Shown here: one piece after another, positions 50,208 to 59,997 of the stretch
How the letters are laid out: each line of letters begins with the position of its first letter
How positions within the stretch are numbered: the first letter of the stretch is position 1
Source of the DNA: Xanthomonas citri pv. mangiferaeindicae
Lineage (GTDB): Bacteria; Pseudomonadota; Gammaproteobacteria; Xanthomonadales; Xanthomonadaceae
Length of the DNA: 64,000 bases
Assembly: GCA_002240395.1 (NCBI GenBank)
Contig: CP016836.1
Location: forward strand, 3,472,001-3,536,000
Direction: 5' to 3'
The notes under the pieces: model-generated
Seen by the model: the letters and a program-made list of their open reading frames with translations, nothing else
Told to the model about the DNA's origin: nothing
The model's database searches: none
Program-made: the position numbers and the translations under genes

Positions 50208-51338
50208 TCAGCCGGCGCAGAACGCCGCGTAGTCGATGTAACCGGGGAATTCGCGACCCGGCGCACACAGCGGGCAGTCGGGGTCGGCGCCCAGCCGGGT
50301 TTCGCGGAAGCGCATGCGCAGCGCATCGAACTGCAACAGGCGCCCGCGCAACGGTTCGCCGATGCCGATCAGCAGCTTGAGTACCTCGGTCGCCTGCAGC
50401 AGGCCGATCACGCCGGGCAGCACGCCGAGCACGCCCACTTCCGAACAGTTGGGCGCAGCCTCGGCCGGCGGCGGCTCCGGGAACAGGCAGCGGTAGCAGG
50501 GGCAGCGGCCGCGCTCGCGTCCGGCGTCGAACACGCTGACCTGGCCTTCGAAGCGATGCACGGCGCCATAGACCAGGGGTTTTTGATGCAGCACGCAGGC
50601 GTCGTTGAGCAGGTAGCGGACCGGGAAGTTGTCGGCGCCGTCGAGCACGACATCGACGCCGTCGATCAGCCGGTCGATGTTGGCGCTGGTCACGCGCTCG
50701 GCGACTGCCTCGATTCGCGTACGCGGATTTAGCGCGCTGAGCGTGACCGCGGCCGAGGCGACCTTGGGCTGCCCGATGCGGTCCTCGGCGTGGAGGATCT
50801 GCCGCTGCAGGTTGCTGCGGTCGACGACGTCGTCGTCGGCGATGCGCAGCGTGCCCACGCCGGCCGCGGCGAGGTAATACGCCGCTGGCGACCCCAGGCC
50901 GCCGGCGCCGGTCACCAGCACTGTGGCCTCGGCCAGCCGGCGCTGGCCGTCCAGGCCGACTTCGGGCAGGCGCAGGTGACGCGAGTAGCGGTCGTGGAAA
51001 TCCAGGTCGATGTCGCCGTCGGGCGGCGTGGTCGGCAGGCCGTCCGCCTGCCAGCGACTGGTGCCGCCCGCGACCGAGGCGACATCCGTGTAGCCGGCCG
51101 CGGCCAGCGCGTGGGCGGCCTGCAACGAGCGCCGGCCGCTCTGACAGATCAGCAGCAGCGGCGCCGCGCGATCGGGCACGTGGGTCTGCGGCGCGGCTTC
51201 CAGGGTCGCGCGGTCGATGCCCTCAGCGCCCTCGGCCATGCCGGTCACGCGCTCGTGGGCCTCGCGCACGTCGATCAGGCGGGCACCGGCCCGACGTCGG
51301 CGCAGGGCCTCGTCGGGAGAAATCTCGGGAATGCTCAT
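50208..51338 (-). CDS. moeB: Molybdopterin-synthase adenylyltransferase with N-terminal rhodanese domain
   Basis: A 376-residue protein. A rhodanese-like domain (about 1-105; LLICQSGRRSLQ supplies the likely Cys) precedes an E1-like ThiF/MoeB domain with GAGGLGSPAAYYLAAAGVG and DGADNFPVRYLLND, and zinc-binding CPCYRC and CPLC. It activates the C-terminus of MoaD for sulfur transfer in molybdenum-cofactor synthesis. The rhodanese is at the N-terminus, an order seen in several Proteobacteria. moeA and mobA follow the same direction upstream. Confidence 0.9.
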   Translation of the reverse strand: MSIPEISPDEALRRRRAGARLIDVREAHERVTGMAEGAEGIDRATLEAAPQTHVPDRAAPLLLICQSGRRSLQAAHALAAAGYTDVASVAGGTSRWQADGLPTTPPDGDIDLDFHDRYSRHLRLPEVGLDGQRRLAEATVLVTGAGGLGSPAAYYLAAAGVGTLRIADDDVVDRSNLQRQILHAEDRIGQPKVASAAVTLSALNPRTRIEAVAERVTSANIDRLIDGVDVVLDGADNFPVRYLLNDACVLHQKPLVYGAVHRFEGQVSVFDAGRERGRCPCYRCLFPEPPPAEAAPNCSEVGVLGVLPGVIGLLQATEVLKLLIGIGEPLRGRLLQFDALRMRFRETRLGADPDCPLCAPGREFPGYIDYAAFCAG

Positions 51339-51390
51339 GCACCGATTATCGCCGGTCCACCGCGATGCACTGTGTGCATGGACGGATCGC

Positions 51391-52638
51391 TCAGTACGGC
51401 ACGACCTCGACCACGCTATCGACCGGGTACTCGCGCGCGCCGGCCTCGAGCACGATCAGCACGTCCGAATCGGCCGCTGCCTGCATCCGGTGCGAGCCGT
51501 CGGCGGGGTTGGGTTCGACCCGCGACACGCCGTCCTCGTCGATCGACCAGCGCCCGCGCAGGAATTCCAGCCGCTCGTGATTCTTTCTCCAGGCGCCGCG
51601 CAGCCGCGCGCGGCGGACCGGACGCGGGGCGCGCCGCTGCATGCCGTCGATCAGGCGCCGGCCGACCGCGAGCCAAGTGGCCAGCACAGAAACCGGATTG
51701 CCCGGCAGGCACAGGAACAGCGCTGGGCCCAGGGTGTCGCCCTCGGCCAGCAGCAATGGCATGCCCGGCTTCATCATCGTCTTCCACAGCCGCACCCGAC
51801 CGCGACGTTGCAGCAGTTCGGGCAGGTGGTCCTTCTCGCCGGCCGACACGCCGCCGCAGGTCAGCACCAGATCGAAGGCCTCGCCGGCATGGCGCAGCGC
51901 GGAGGCGATCTGCGCCGGGTCGTCGGGCAGCGTCGGGAACGCCACCGGCTCCAGGCCTTCGGCGCGCAGCAGGCCCATCAGCTGCTCGCGGTTGGAGTTG
52001 TAGATCTGCCCGGGCTGCAACGGCATGCCCGGCTCGATGAGTTCGTCGCCGGTCGCAAACACCGCCACCGTCGGCCGCCGCACGACCTCCAACTGCGCCA
52101 AGCCTTGCGAGGCCGCCAGCGCGACCCGGCTCGGGGTCAGCACGTCGCCGGCATGCAGCAGGCGATCGCCGACCTTGGAATCCTCGCCGGCGCGGCGCAC
52201 GTGCTGGCCCGGCCGCGGCGGCACCAGAATCTCGACACGGTCGCCGTCGACCCGGGTGTTCTCCTTCATCACCACGGTGTTGGCGCCTTCGGGGATCGGC
52301 GCGCCGGTGGTGATGCGCAGGCACTGCCCGCGCGCGATGCGCACATCGGCACGCGGGCCGGCGAACTGCTCGCCGACCAGTTGCAGCGTCACAACGCCCT
52401 CGCCCGCCAGGTCGTGGTGGTCCAGTGCGAAGCCGTCCATCGCCGAATTGTCGAACGGCGGCTGCGGCAGCGTGGCGATGACATCACGCGCAAGCACGTG
52501 GCCGTGCGCGCGGCCCAGCGACAGCGTCTGCACCTCGAGCACGCGTTCGGCGGCAACCGCATCGACGATCGCGCAGGCCTCGTCGAACGGCACGCGGTAC
52601 GGAAAGGACGGGGTGTCAGGGTGCGGCGATTCCGGCAT
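51391..52638 (-). CDS. moeA: Molybdopterin molybdenumtransferase
   Basis: A 415-residue MoeA. Landmarks are PPFDNSAMDGFAL (about 60-72), TTGAPIPEGANTVVMKE, GVSAGEKDHLPELL and FLCLPGNPVSVLATW. It inserts molybdate into adenylated molybdopterin. Its start overlaps the mobA end by about 23 bases, so the two are co-translated. Confidence 0.94.
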   Translation of the reverse strand: MPESPHPDTPSFPYRVPFDEACAIVDAVAAERVLEVQTLSLGRAHGHVLARDVIATLPQPPFDNSAMDGFALDHHDLAGEGVVTLQLVGEQFAGPRADVRIARGQCLRITTGAPIPEGANTVVMKENTRVDGDRVEILVPPRPGQHVRRAGEDSKVGDRLLHAGDVLTPSRVALAASQGLAQLEVVRRPTVAVFATGDELIEPGMPLQPGQIYNSNREQLMGLLRAEGLEPVAFPTLPDDPAQIASALRHAGEAFDLVLTCGGVSAGEKDHLPELLQRRGRVRLWKTMMKPGMPLLLAEGDTLGPALFLCLPGNPVSVLATWLAVGRRLIDGMQRRAPRPVRRARLRGAWRKNHERLEFLRGRWSIDEDGVSRVEPNPADGSHRMQAAADSDVLIVLEAGAREYPVDSVVEVVPY

Positions 52639-53203
52639 CGATCAGATCGTCAGGCGTATTGAGGTTGCCGAAGCGTACACCCTGCAAACGAACCACCCGC
52701 ATGCCGAGCCGGCCTTGCAGCGCACGCACGGCGTAGTCGCCGCTGGTCAGCGCCTCGGCGGCGCCGCGGCGCAGTGCATCGGTCGGCCACAACGCGACCA
52801 GCGGCTGCACGCCGTCGTCGTCCTGCGCGCAGGCGCCGGTCTCACCTGCCAGCAGCGCGAGCATCGGCAGCAGCCGGGCATCGGCATCGCACAGGTCGAC
52901 CGGCAGGGTCAGCAGCCAGGGCGTATCGACGGCGGCGGCCAGTGCGTCGAGCCCGGACATCGGTCCGGCGTCGGGCGTGCGATCGACCACGGTCTCGATA
53001 CCGTGGGCCGCGTAGCGCTCCAGATCGCGATTGGCGCTGACCACGAACCGCGCCGCCTGCGGGGCGAAGCGTGCGTGCCAGCGCAGCACCTGCGCCGTGC
53101 CGCCCTGCTCGAGCCAGGCCTTGTCGAGGCCGCCCAGACGCGAGCCGCGACCGCCGGCGATCACGCCGACGGTCAGCGCCGCCGCAGTGGGCGGTGCGCT
53201 CAC
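52616..53203 (-). CDS. mobA: Molybdenum cofactor guanylyltransferase
   Basis: A 195-residue MobA, starting at a GTG (53203) that overlaps the der stop by four bases. The nucleotidyl motif [16 protein letters not shown] is clear, with [11 protein letters not shown] and [12 protein letters not shown] further on. It attaches GMP to the molybdenum cofactor. The frame is open much further upstream but that part is the opposite-frame shadow of der. Confidence 0.87.
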   Translation of the reverse strand: MSAPPTAAALTVGVIAGGRGSRLGGLDKAWLEQGGTAQVLRWHARFAPQAARFVVSANRDLERYAAHGIETVVDRTPDAGPMSGLDALAAAVDTPWLLTLPVDLCDADARLLPMLALLAGETGACAQDDDGVQPLVALWPTDALRRGAAEALTSGDYAVRALQGRLGMRVVRLQGVRFGNLNTPDDLIDAGIAAP

Positions 53204-54609
53204 TTGCGCTTGACGTGCCGGATCAGCCGCTTCTTCTTGGCGACCTGGCGTTCGCTGAGCACGTTCTTCTTGTCCTTGTAGGGGTTGTCGCCCTCGCGGA
53301 ACACGAAGCGCACCGGCGTGCCGACCAGCTTGAAGCGCTTGCGGAAGAAGTTCTCCAGATACCGGCGATAGCTGTCGGGCAGCGTGCGCAGGCGGTTGCC
53401 GTGCACGACGATCGTCGGCGGGTTCTCGCCGCCCGGGTGCGCGAAGCGCAGCTTGGGCGCGTGCCCGCGCACGACCGGCGGCGGGTTGGTCTCGGCGGCG
53501 ATCTCGAGCGCGCGGGTCACATCGGCAGTGCCGAACTTGTAGTTGGCCGAGGCGTGCGCGCGATGGATCGCGGCGAACAGCTCGCGCAGGCCCGAGCCGT
53601 GTTTGGCGCTGATGCGCACCGCCTCGGCCCAGGGCACGAAGGCGAGCTTGCGCGACAGCAGCGCTTCGGTCTGCTCGCGCTGGTACTCGCTGAGCCCGTC
53701 CCACTTGTTGACCGCGACCACCAGGGCGCGCCCCGAGTCGAGCACTGCGCCGAGCACGCTCGCGTCCTGGTCGGTGACGCCCTCGCTGGCGTCGATCATC
53801 ACCACCGAGACCTGGGTGGCTTCGATCGCCTGCAGGGTCTTGATGATCGAGAACGTCTCCACCGCCTCGTCGACCTTCGACTTGCGGCGGATGCCGGCGG
53901 TGTCGACCAGACGATAGCGTCGGCCGTCGCGCTCGAGATCGACCTCGATCGAGTCGCGGGTGGTGCCGGCGACCTCCGAGGCGATCATCCGCTCCTCGCC
54001 GAGGATGCGGTTGACCAGGGTCGACTTGCCGACGTTCGGGCGGCCGACGAAGGTCACCCGGATCCGCGTGGGGTCGGTATCGAGCTGCTCGGCCTGCCCG
54101 GTTTCGGGGAGTTTCTCGAGCACGTCGTCGACGAGTTCGTCGATACCGTGGCGGTGCGCCGAGGACACGGCGTGCGCATCGGTGAAGCCGTAGCGCGAGA
54201 AGTCGGCAATCGCCGCGCGCGCGTCGAGGCCGTCGGTCTTGTTGATGATCAGGAACGTCGGCTTGCCGAGCTTGCGCAGCCAGCGCAGCAGTTCGTCGTC
54301 GAGCGCCGAGGCCCCCTCGCGGCCGTCCACGACGAACAGCACCAGATCCGCCTCGGCCGCTGCGGCGCGCGACTGCTTGGCAGTCGGGCCGGCCAGCCCG
54401 GCCTCTTCCAGGTGCACGCTCTCGCCGGCGATGCCGCCGGTGTCGACCAGCGCGAACGGGCGCGCGCCGAGCCGGCACACGCCGTAGTGACGGTCACGGG
54501 TGACGCCCGGCTCGTCGTGGACGAGCGCGTCGCGAGTGCGGGTCATCGCGTTGAACAGCGTCGACTTACCGACATTGGGGCGGCCCACGAGGGCGACGAG
54601 CGGGAGCAT
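53200..54609 (-). CDS. der: Ribosome-associated GTPase Der (EngA)
   Basis: A 469-residue tandem GTPase. Two P-loops, [15 protein letters not shown] and [15 protein letters not shown], each with DTGGI/DTAGI and NKTD/NKWD motifs, are followed by the KH-like C-terminal domain and a lysine-rich tail. It is needed for 50S ribosome assembly. In most relatives bamB lies directly upstream; here a GH5 gene and a bamB fragment separate the two. Confidence 0.97.
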   Translation of the reverse strand: MLPLVALVGRPNVGKSTLFNAMTRTRDALVHDEPGVTRDRHYGVCRLGARPFALVDTGGIAGESVHLEEAGLAGPTAKQSRAAAAEADLVLFVVDGREGASALDDELLRWLRKLGKPTFLIINKTDGLDARAAIADFSRYGFTDAHAVSSAHRHGIDELVDDVLEKLPETGQAEQLDTDPTRIRVTFVGRPNVGKSTLVNRILGEERMIASEVAGTTRDSIEVDLERDGRRYRLVDTAGIRRKSKVDEAVETFSIIKTLQAIEATQVSVVMIDASEGVTDQDASVLGAVLDSGRALVVAVNKWDGLSEYQREQTEALLSRKLAFVPWAEAVRISAKHGSGLRELFAAIHRAHASANYKFGTADVTRALEIAAETNPPPVVRGHAPKLRFAHPGGENPPTIVVHGNRLRTLPDSYRRYLENFFRKRFKLVGTPVRFVFREGDNPYKDKKNVLSERQVAKKKRLIRHVKRK

Positions 54610-54682
54610 GCGGCAGGATCCGGAACGAGAGAACGGGAAGGCGGGCCGGCACCGGAGCGGCGGCCACAAAACGGACGGGCCC

Positions 54683-54699
54683 GGGCGGTCACACCGCCC
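54683..54699. terminator. GC-rich hairpin beside der
   Basis: GGGCGGT and ACCGCCC flank CAC: a perfect 7-bp stem with a 3-base loop. There is no T-run, so it is at best a weak or Rho-assisted terminator. It lies between der and the bamB fragment. Confidence 0.4.
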
Positions 54700-54708
54700 A
54701 GGGCCCCT

Positions 54709-54845
54709 AGTGTCGCATTGGTGGCGTCGAAACCCTACTGGTTCAGGCGCCAGGCGCTGGCATGGCCATCGACGGTCTGCGTCACCAGCACGCCTCGGCG
54801 ACGACCGGGGCCCTTGATCGGGTCGCGGCCGGCGCGCTCGCGCGC
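54709..54845 (-). pseudogene. Truncated duplicate of the bamB 3' end
   Basis: The segment is about 88 percent identical to 56393-56532, which is the end of bamB plus about 25 bases beyond it. It encodes a degraded BamB tail, [18 protein letters not shown], matching VLVVQTVDGDVSAWRLNQ in the intact gene. Small gaps break the frame further in. It marks one border of the inserted GH5 segment. Confidence 0.8.
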
Positions 54846-55097
54846 ATCGTCCTGATCAGCATGCCCTGCGCGTCGCCGCACGCGATCGCTTGCAACCGCC
54901 CGAGCACGAACCGGGCAAGTGTGTACGGCGGTTGTCCCGTGCGCTGGGTGATCTGGGCGCGCTCTGAGGTTTGTTGCCTGACTTGTCGGGTTGCAGCGCG
55001 TTGCGAGCGCCTGGCCATGCCTGGCGGATATGGCAACACTCACCCGCCGTTCGGCTTGCGCCCCGCACGTTGAATCTCCCTCTTCATGGAGACCCTC

Positions 55098-56291
55098 ATG
55101 TTTCTGCGCCGCAGCCTGCTGTGCCTAGCCTTCGCCACCGCCCCCCCGGCGTTCGCCGCCGACATCACCTTCTGGGAAACGCCGCAGCGCGGCGGCAACA
55201 GTTTCAACGAGAATCCGCCGGACCGTGCCTACTTCCAGGCGCTGCGTGACACCGGCGCGACCTGGGTGCGGCTGACCCCGGACAAGTGGAAAAGTGCCGG
55301 AGGTCGCGATTTCCTCTTGGGCGATGCCGACCACTACCAAGGGCTGGTGCAGGCTGATGTGGTGACCCTGCGCCGTGCGCTGGATGACGCAGATGCCGCT
55401 GGCCTGAAGGTGGTGCTGGTGCCATTGTCGCTGCCCCTGCTGCGCTGGAAACAGAAGAACGGCGACGTGGTCGACCCGCGTTTATGGCAGTCGATGGATA
55501 ACCACGTTCCGGCGCAGCGCTTCTGGCGTGATCTGGCTGCGGCCCTGAAGGGGCATCCGGCGCTCGCCGCCTACAACCTGATCAACGAGCCGGCACCCGA
55601 GTACGGCACCGCGCTTGCCGAGCATGCGCCACGCGCGGCAATGCAGGAGTGGTACACCAGCGTGCAGGGCGGCCCGCGCGATCTGCGCGTGCTGTACCGC
55701 GAGCTGATCGACAGTATCCGCGCGGTGGATGCAGACATGCCGCTGATGCTCGATGCCGGCTGGTATGCGGCGGCTGATGCGTTCGATTACTGGCCGGCGC
55801 CGCTGGACGACGCAAAGCTGCTGTACAGCGTGCACATGTACGAACCCTATGCGGCGACCAGTGCGCCTAACCAGAAACGCGCCACGCCGTACCGCTACCC
55901 GGCCACGGTGCCGTTCGGTTCGGGGCAACAGCACTGGGATGCGGCACGCATACGCCGCTATCTGCAGCAGCCGATGGACTGGGCGAAAACCCATGGCATC
56001 GGCGCCAACCGGATGGTGATCGGTGAGTTCGGCTGCATGCGCCGCTGGCCCGATTGCGCTGCCTATCTCCACGACGTGCTGGCGGTGGCAGAGCAGCAGC
56101 GCGTGCACTGGGCGTTCTACGCGTTCCGCGAGGACGGCTGGGATGGCATGGATTACGAGTTGGGCGACGCAGCGCTGCCGTGGTCATACTGGCAGGCAGT
56201 GGAGAAAGGCGAGGCTGTGCAGCCACCGCGCTCGATGCAGGCGCCACTGTTTGCCCCGATCCTGCAGCGGTTGAGGGAGCAGGCGCGTTGA
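55098..56291 (+). CDS. Exported GH5-type glycoside hydrolase (cellulase-like)
   Basis: A 397-residue protein with a signal peptide (LCLAFATAPPAFAAD). The family-5 catalytic acid/base lies in NLINEP and the nucleophile in MVIGEFGC; LYSVHMYEPYA carries the conserved substrate histidine and tyrosine. GH5 enzymes cut beta-1,4-glucans and related sugars. The ATG at 55098 has a GGAG ribosome site; one at 55086 is also in frame. It runs opposite to its neighbours and sits between der and bamB, flanked by a duplicated bamB end, which points to insertion. Confidence 0.85.
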   Translation: MFLRRSLLCLAFATAPPAFAADITFWETPQRGGNSFNENPPDRAYFQALRDTGATWVRLTPDKWKSAGGRDFLLGDADHYQGLVQADVVTLRRALDDADAAGLKVVLVPLSLPLLRWKQKNGDVVDPRLWQSMDNHVPAQRFWRDLAAALKGHPALAAYNLINEPAPEYGTALAEHAPRAAMQEWYTSVQGGPRDLRVLYRELIDSIRAVDADMPLMLDAGWYAAADAFDYWPAPLDDAKLLYSVHMYEPYAATSAPNQKRATPYRYPATVPFGSGQQHWDAARIRRYLQQPMDWAKTHGIGANRMVIGEFGCMRRWPDCAAYLHDVLAVAEQQRVHWAFYAFREDGWDGMDYELGDAALPWSYWQAVEKGEAVQPPRSMQAPLFAPILQRLREQAR

Positions 56292-56357
56292 ACTGCCGTC
56301 GTTGCGGCGAATGCCGACCAAGATCGGCCTCTACCAGGTCATCGCTGCCGCGGTATC

Positions 56358-56374
56358 GCCGGGCCATGCCCGGC
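56358..56374. terminator. GC-rich hairpin after bamB
   Basis: GCCGGGC and GCCCGGC flank CAT, a perfect 7-bp stem. It lies between the convergent GH5 and bamB genes, about 45 bases past the bamB stop. No T-run is present. Confidence 0.45.
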
Positions 56375-56392
56375 GACCACCTGGGTCACGTC

Positions 56393-56532
56393 AGTGTCGC
56401 ATTGGCGGCGCCGAAACTTTACTGGTTCAGGCGCCAGGCGCTGACGTCGCCGTCGACGGTCTGCACCACCAGCACGCCGTCGGCGACGACCGGGGCGCCC
56501 TTGATCGGGTCGCGGCCGGCGCGCTCGCGCGC
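56393..56532. repeat. Direct repeat unit at bamB 3' end (partner of 54709-54845)
   Basis: This 140-base stretch covers the last 114 bases of bamB and 26 bases beyond. The second copy lies 1.55 kb away on the far side of the GH5 gene, in the same orientation, with a few small gaps. Confidence 0.8.
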
Positions 56533-57639
56533 GGCGAACTCGCCGTCGTCCAGGCGCAGCCAGTGCAGATAGCCGTCCAAGTCGCCGACCACGGCGTAGT
56601 CGCCCTGCACCGCCGCGGCGCTGAGATTGCGCCGCGCCAGCGCCGGCTGCTGCCACGCCGCCGTGCCGCTGAACTTGTCCAGCGCCCAGACGGTGCCGTT
56701 GGCGTCGGTCACGACCACGCGATGCGGCGACAGCGCCGGGCGGTTGGAGCCGCCATGGTCGCTGACCCACAGCGGGCGCCCGCTCGGGCCTTCCAGTGCC
56801 ATCGTGCGGTGGCGGTAGCTGCTGGCAAACAGCACGGCTTCCTCGAGCACCGGGGTGCCGTCGACGTCGGCCATGCGCTCGAGCTCGGTGCGGCCGTCGG
56901 GCTGGGCGACCGCCTGCTCCCACAGCGTGCGGCCGTCGGCCAGCGCGAGTGCGGCCAGCGTGCCGTCGTCGTTGCCGACGAAGACGAAGCCCGGCCCGAG
57001 CACCGGCGCGTCGTTGCCGCGGACGGTCAGCGACGGCAGTTCGCGCACCCAGAACCAGCGGCGCTCGCCGCTGGCGATGTCGAACGCGGTGACGCGACCA
57101 TCGTTGGAGCGCACCAGCACCAGGCCCTGCCCGATCGTCGGTGCGGCGATGACCTCGTTGGTGACCTTGGCGGTCCAGCGCTGCTCACCGGTCGCCGCAT
57201 CGAGCGCCAGCACGTCGCCGTCCAGACTGCCGACCACGACCAGGCCATCGCCGACACCCGGACCACCGCTCAGGCGCAGGTCCGATTCATGGCGCCAGAC
57301 CGAAGCGCCGCTCTGTAGGTCCAGTGCGCGCACGCCGCCCTTGATCGCGGCGACGTAGACGCGGCCATCGGCGACCACCGGCCCCTGACGCACGCCCAGC
57401 CGTCCTTCGCCCTTGCCGGCGCTGGTCCGCCACAGCCGGGTCACCGTCACCGACGGGGTGATGTCGGTCAGCTTCGCAGGTTCCGACAGCGCCTTGGCAT
57501 CGGCCTTCTCGCTGTTGCCGAACCAGCCGCGCACGGTGCTGCAGCCGCTCACCGCGACCGCGCACAGCGCGATCGCCGCGAACCGCAACGCGCGGGACGG
57601 AACGGGGGAAGCCGCGGCGGGGGCCGTGTGCTCGGTCAT
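56419..57639 (-). CDS. bamB: Outer-membrane protein assembly factor BamB
   Basis: A 406-residue lipoprotein (lipobox VSGC) with repeated PQQ-like beta-propeller blades (GGVRALDLQSGASVWRHESD and similar). BamB helps fold outer-membrane proteins with BamA. It overlaps the yfgM-like gene by one base. Confidence 0.95.
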   Translation of the reverse strand: MTEHTAPAAASPVPSRALRFAAIALCAVAVSGCSTVRGWFGNSEKADAKALSEPAKLTDITPSVTVTRLWRTSAGKGEGRLGVRQGPVVADGRVYVAAIKGGVRALDLQSGASVWRHESDLRLSGGPGVGDGLVVVGSLDGDVLALDAATGEQRWTAKVTNEVIAAPTIGQGLVLVRSNDGRVTAFDIASGERRWFWVRELPSLTVRGNDAPVLGPGFVFVGNDDGTLAALALADGRTLWEQAVAQPDGRTELERMADVDGTPVLEEAVLFASSYRHRTMALEGPSGRPLWVSDHGGSNRPALSPHRVVVTDANGTVWALDKFSGTAAWQQPALARRNLSAAAVQGDYAVVGDLDGYLHWLRLDDGEFAARERAGRDPIKGAPVVADGVLVVQTVDGDVSAWRLNQ

Positions 57640-58271
57640 CAGGATTCAACCTCGGGTTCGTCCGGCGCACCGCCGACTTGGGAAAGCTTGAGCTCGACCA
57701 GCCCGCGCTGCGGCGCGGCGCTGTCGAGGCCGCGCAGCGCACTGGCGTAGTCGGCGCGGGCCTGCTCGACCTGCTCGAGCGCGAAATGCGCATCGCCGCG
57801 CACTTCCAGCGAGACCGCATCGTCGACGCCGTCGAGCAGTGCGACGGCCTCCTGGCCGCGGCCGGCGTCGATCAGCAACCGTGCCAAACGCTGGCGCACG
57901 ACCGCCGCCACGCCGGGTTCGGCGCCCTCGACGCCCTGCAGCGTGGCGATCGCGGCGTCGCGGTCGCCGGCGTCGAGCTGCGCCTTGGCCAGTTGCAGCG
58001 CGGCCAGTTCGCCATAGGTGGAATCGGGCAGCGCGGCGACGCGCTCGCCGGCCTTGTCGAGCGTACCGGCGCGGATGTCCAACACCGCGGCCTGGTAGTC
58101 GGCGTGCTGGGCAGCCGCCTGGTCGTGGGTCCGCTGCTTCCAGTACTGCCAGCCGAAGATCAGGACCGCGCCGACAACGACGCCGCCGACCAGCCCCAGG
58201 CCGTTGTCGCGAAGCCAGGCCTTGACCCGCTCCCCCTGTTCGCGCTCGTCGAGCAGCTCATCAAGTGCCAT
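57639..58271 (-). CDS. YfgM-family membrane-anchored tetratricopeptide protein
   Basis: A 210-residue protein with one N-terminal membrane helix (LGLVGGVVVGAVLIFGWQYW) and a helical repeat domain facing the periplasm. It matches YfgM, a chaperone helper at the SecYEG translocon. Its neighbours bamB and rodZ are the usual ones. Confidence 0.85.
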   Translation of the reverse strand: MALDELLDEREQGERVKAWLRDNGLGLVGGVVVGAVLIFGWQYWKQRTHDQAAAQHADYQAAVLDIRAGTLDKAGERVAALPDSTYGELAALQLAKAQLDAGDRDAAIATLQGVEGAEPGVAAVVRQRLARLLIDAGRGQEAVALLDGVDDAVSLEVRGDAHFALEQVEQARADYASALRGLDSAAPQRGLVELKLSQVGGAPDEPEVES

Positions 58272-58378
58272 ATGTTCTCTGCGCCCGTCGCCGGCGACGG
58301 GTCTTTGCCATTGGAAAACGACAGACCGGCGGCAGCGCTCGCGCGCCGTGCCGGTCCTGTGTGCAGCGCGGGTCGCGA

Positions 58379-59206
58379 CTACTCGGCGACGGGCGCAAAA
58401 CCGCGATCGGAGGATACCTCAAAGCGCGCGACGTTCGACCGGCGAAACTCGGACAGATCCTGAACGACCCCATCGCGCAGCACCTCGACCGCGCCGGCAT
58501 TGCCCAGCACGATGCGGTGGACATCCGCAGTCGCGAATTCGCGCTGCTGGCCGGCCGGGATTTCGGCCGACTCGATCCGGCGGCCGTCGTGGCCGACGAT
58601 TTCCACCCAGCTCGGACCGCTGAAACGCAGCGTCAACCGACCCGTCTGAGCGCGTGCGGCGGGCTCGGCCGCCGGCACGGGCGCGTTCGCACGCTTGGGC
58701 AGTGCGCCCAAGGATGCGGTGACCGGCCGCGGGCCGGCAGGCTGCGCGGGCGCGGCGTCGTCTCCGAGCACGCCCAGCGAAGCGGTGATCTCACCGGTGT
58801 CGTCGACATGCTGGCGCGTCGCCACCCAGACCGGCACGACGATCAGTGCGGTGATGACGACATAGACCGCGCGGCCCATGGCCTTGTCCAGCACCCGCTG
58901 CATCGGCGGGGTGTAGGTGCGCGGGGTCAGTTCTGGCGGGCGCACCTCGGTGGCCGCCGGCACGGTGTCGGCCAGCGACTCGGGCAGCCCGAGCAGACGC
59001 AGATAGCTGCGCAGCTGACCGCGGACGAACACCTGCGCGCCCAGGCGCCCCCAATCCTCGGCCTCGAGGGCCTCGACCACGCGAATCTGCATCCGCAGTC
59101 GCGAGGCGACATCGGCAAGGCGCAACCCGGCCTGCTCGCGCGCGACGCGCAGGCGCTCTCCGACCCCAGACGTGGTCTCTGGCATGGCCTGGTGCGAAGA
59201 ACTCAT
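58379..59206 (-). CDS. rodZ: RodZ-like membrane protein with cytoplasmic helix-turn-helix
   Basis: A 275-residue protein with an N-terminal XRE-type domain (LRVAREQAGLRLADVASRLR), one membrane helix near 115-130 (AVYVVITALIVVPVWVA) and a periplasmic DUF4115-like end (LRFSGPSWVEIVGHDGRRI). RodZ links the MreB cytoskeleton to cell-shape control. It overlaps pilF by four bases. Confidence 0.82.
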   Translation of the reverse strand: MSSSHQAMPETTSGVGERLRVAREQAGLRLADVASRLRMQIRVVEALEAEDWGRLGAQVFVRGQLRSYLRLLGLPESLADTVPAATEVRPPELTPRTYTPPMQRVLDKAMGRAVYVVITALIVVPVWVATRQHVDDTGEITASLGVLGDDAAPAQPAGPRPVTASLGALPKRANAPVPAAEPAARAQTGRLTLRFSGPSWVEIVGHDGRRIESAEIPAGQQREFATADVHRIVLGNAGAVEVLRDGVVQDLSEFRRSNVARFEVSSDRGFAPVAE

Positions 59207-59997
59207 GGTGGACTGGTTTCCCTTGGCTGGAGTTGCGGCGCGTCCGGAAATTCGCTCGCCAGACGCCGCATGAGTCGATCGGCGGCGGCTCCGTCGCCGA
59301 GCCCCTGTTCGATGCGGGCCGCCAGATGCAATGCTGCCGCAGTTGCGGGGGCCACGGCAAGCCATCGTTGCGAAAAAGCGCGCGCCTCGAACCATCGCCC
59401 CTGGCTGGCGAGCAACCGAGCCATGGCATCGAGCGCGACCGCGCTCGCAGGTTCGAGTTCCAGCGCGGCGCGCAGATCGCGTTCGGCGCGCACGGCGTCA
59501 CCGGCCTCGAGTGCACAGGCGCCGGCATTGGCCAGGGCGCCGGCGCGGTCGCCGTAGCCCGGATCCTGCAGCGCGGCGTCGAACTGCGCCAGCGATTCGC
59601 CCGCACGGCCGCTGCGGCACAGCCAGGCGCCGTAGTTGTTGAGGGTCGCGCCGCGGTGGGGCGCGCGCTCGACCGCGGCGCGGTAGTAGGCGCCGGCCTG
59701 CGCCGAGCGGCCCTGACGCTCGCTGACCAGCGCCAGCAGCGTATTGGCGTCGGCCGCGGTCTGCTCGTTGCGCAAGGCCGCCTTGGCCTGGCGCTCGGCG
59801 GCTCGATCGTCGCCCTGCTGGTAGGCGCGCACGCCCAGTGCCAGTTGTTCGCGCGCGGCCTCGGCACGGCGGAACTCGGGGGTGCCACTGATATCGTAGG
59901 TCGGGCGGTCGGTGTTCGGCTTGACGAACCCCGAGCGCGAGCAGGCGGCCAGCGCCATGCCGAGCATCACCAGGACGACGGCCTCAGGCCACCGCAT
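59203..59997 (-). CDS. pilF: Type IV pilus biogenesis lipoprotein PilF/PilW
   Basis: A 264-residue lipoprotein (lipobox LAAC) made of tetratricopeptide repeats ([20 protein letters not shown]). PilF pilots the secretin PilQ to the outer membrane. Its start overlaps the end of rlmN by 14 bases. Confidence 0.87.
   Translation of the reverse strand: MRWPEAVVLVMLGMALAACSRSGFVKPNTDRPTYDISGTPEFRRAEAAREQLALGVRAYQQGDDRAAERQAKAALRNEQTAADANTLLALVSERQGRSAQAGAYYRAAVERAPHRGATLNNYGAWLCRSGRAGESLAQFDAALQDPGYGDRAGALANAGACALEAGDAVRAERDLRAALELEPASAVALDAMARLLASQGRWFEARAFSQRWLAVAPATAAALHLAARIEQGLGDGAAADRLMRRLASEFPDAPQLQPRETSPP

Larger units (their letters stand above)
54610..55097. other. Spacer between der and the GH5 gene
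   Basis: Almost 490 bases with no intact gene. It holds a GC hairpin (54683-54699), a truncated second copy of the bamB 3' end (54709-54845), and about 250 bases of unrecognised sequence that should contain the GH5 promoter. Confidence 0.6.

Noticed and set aside
52616..54478. A 620-residue protein covering mobA and der
   Set aside because: Only the last 195 residues resemble MobA; the rest is an out-of-frame reading of der.
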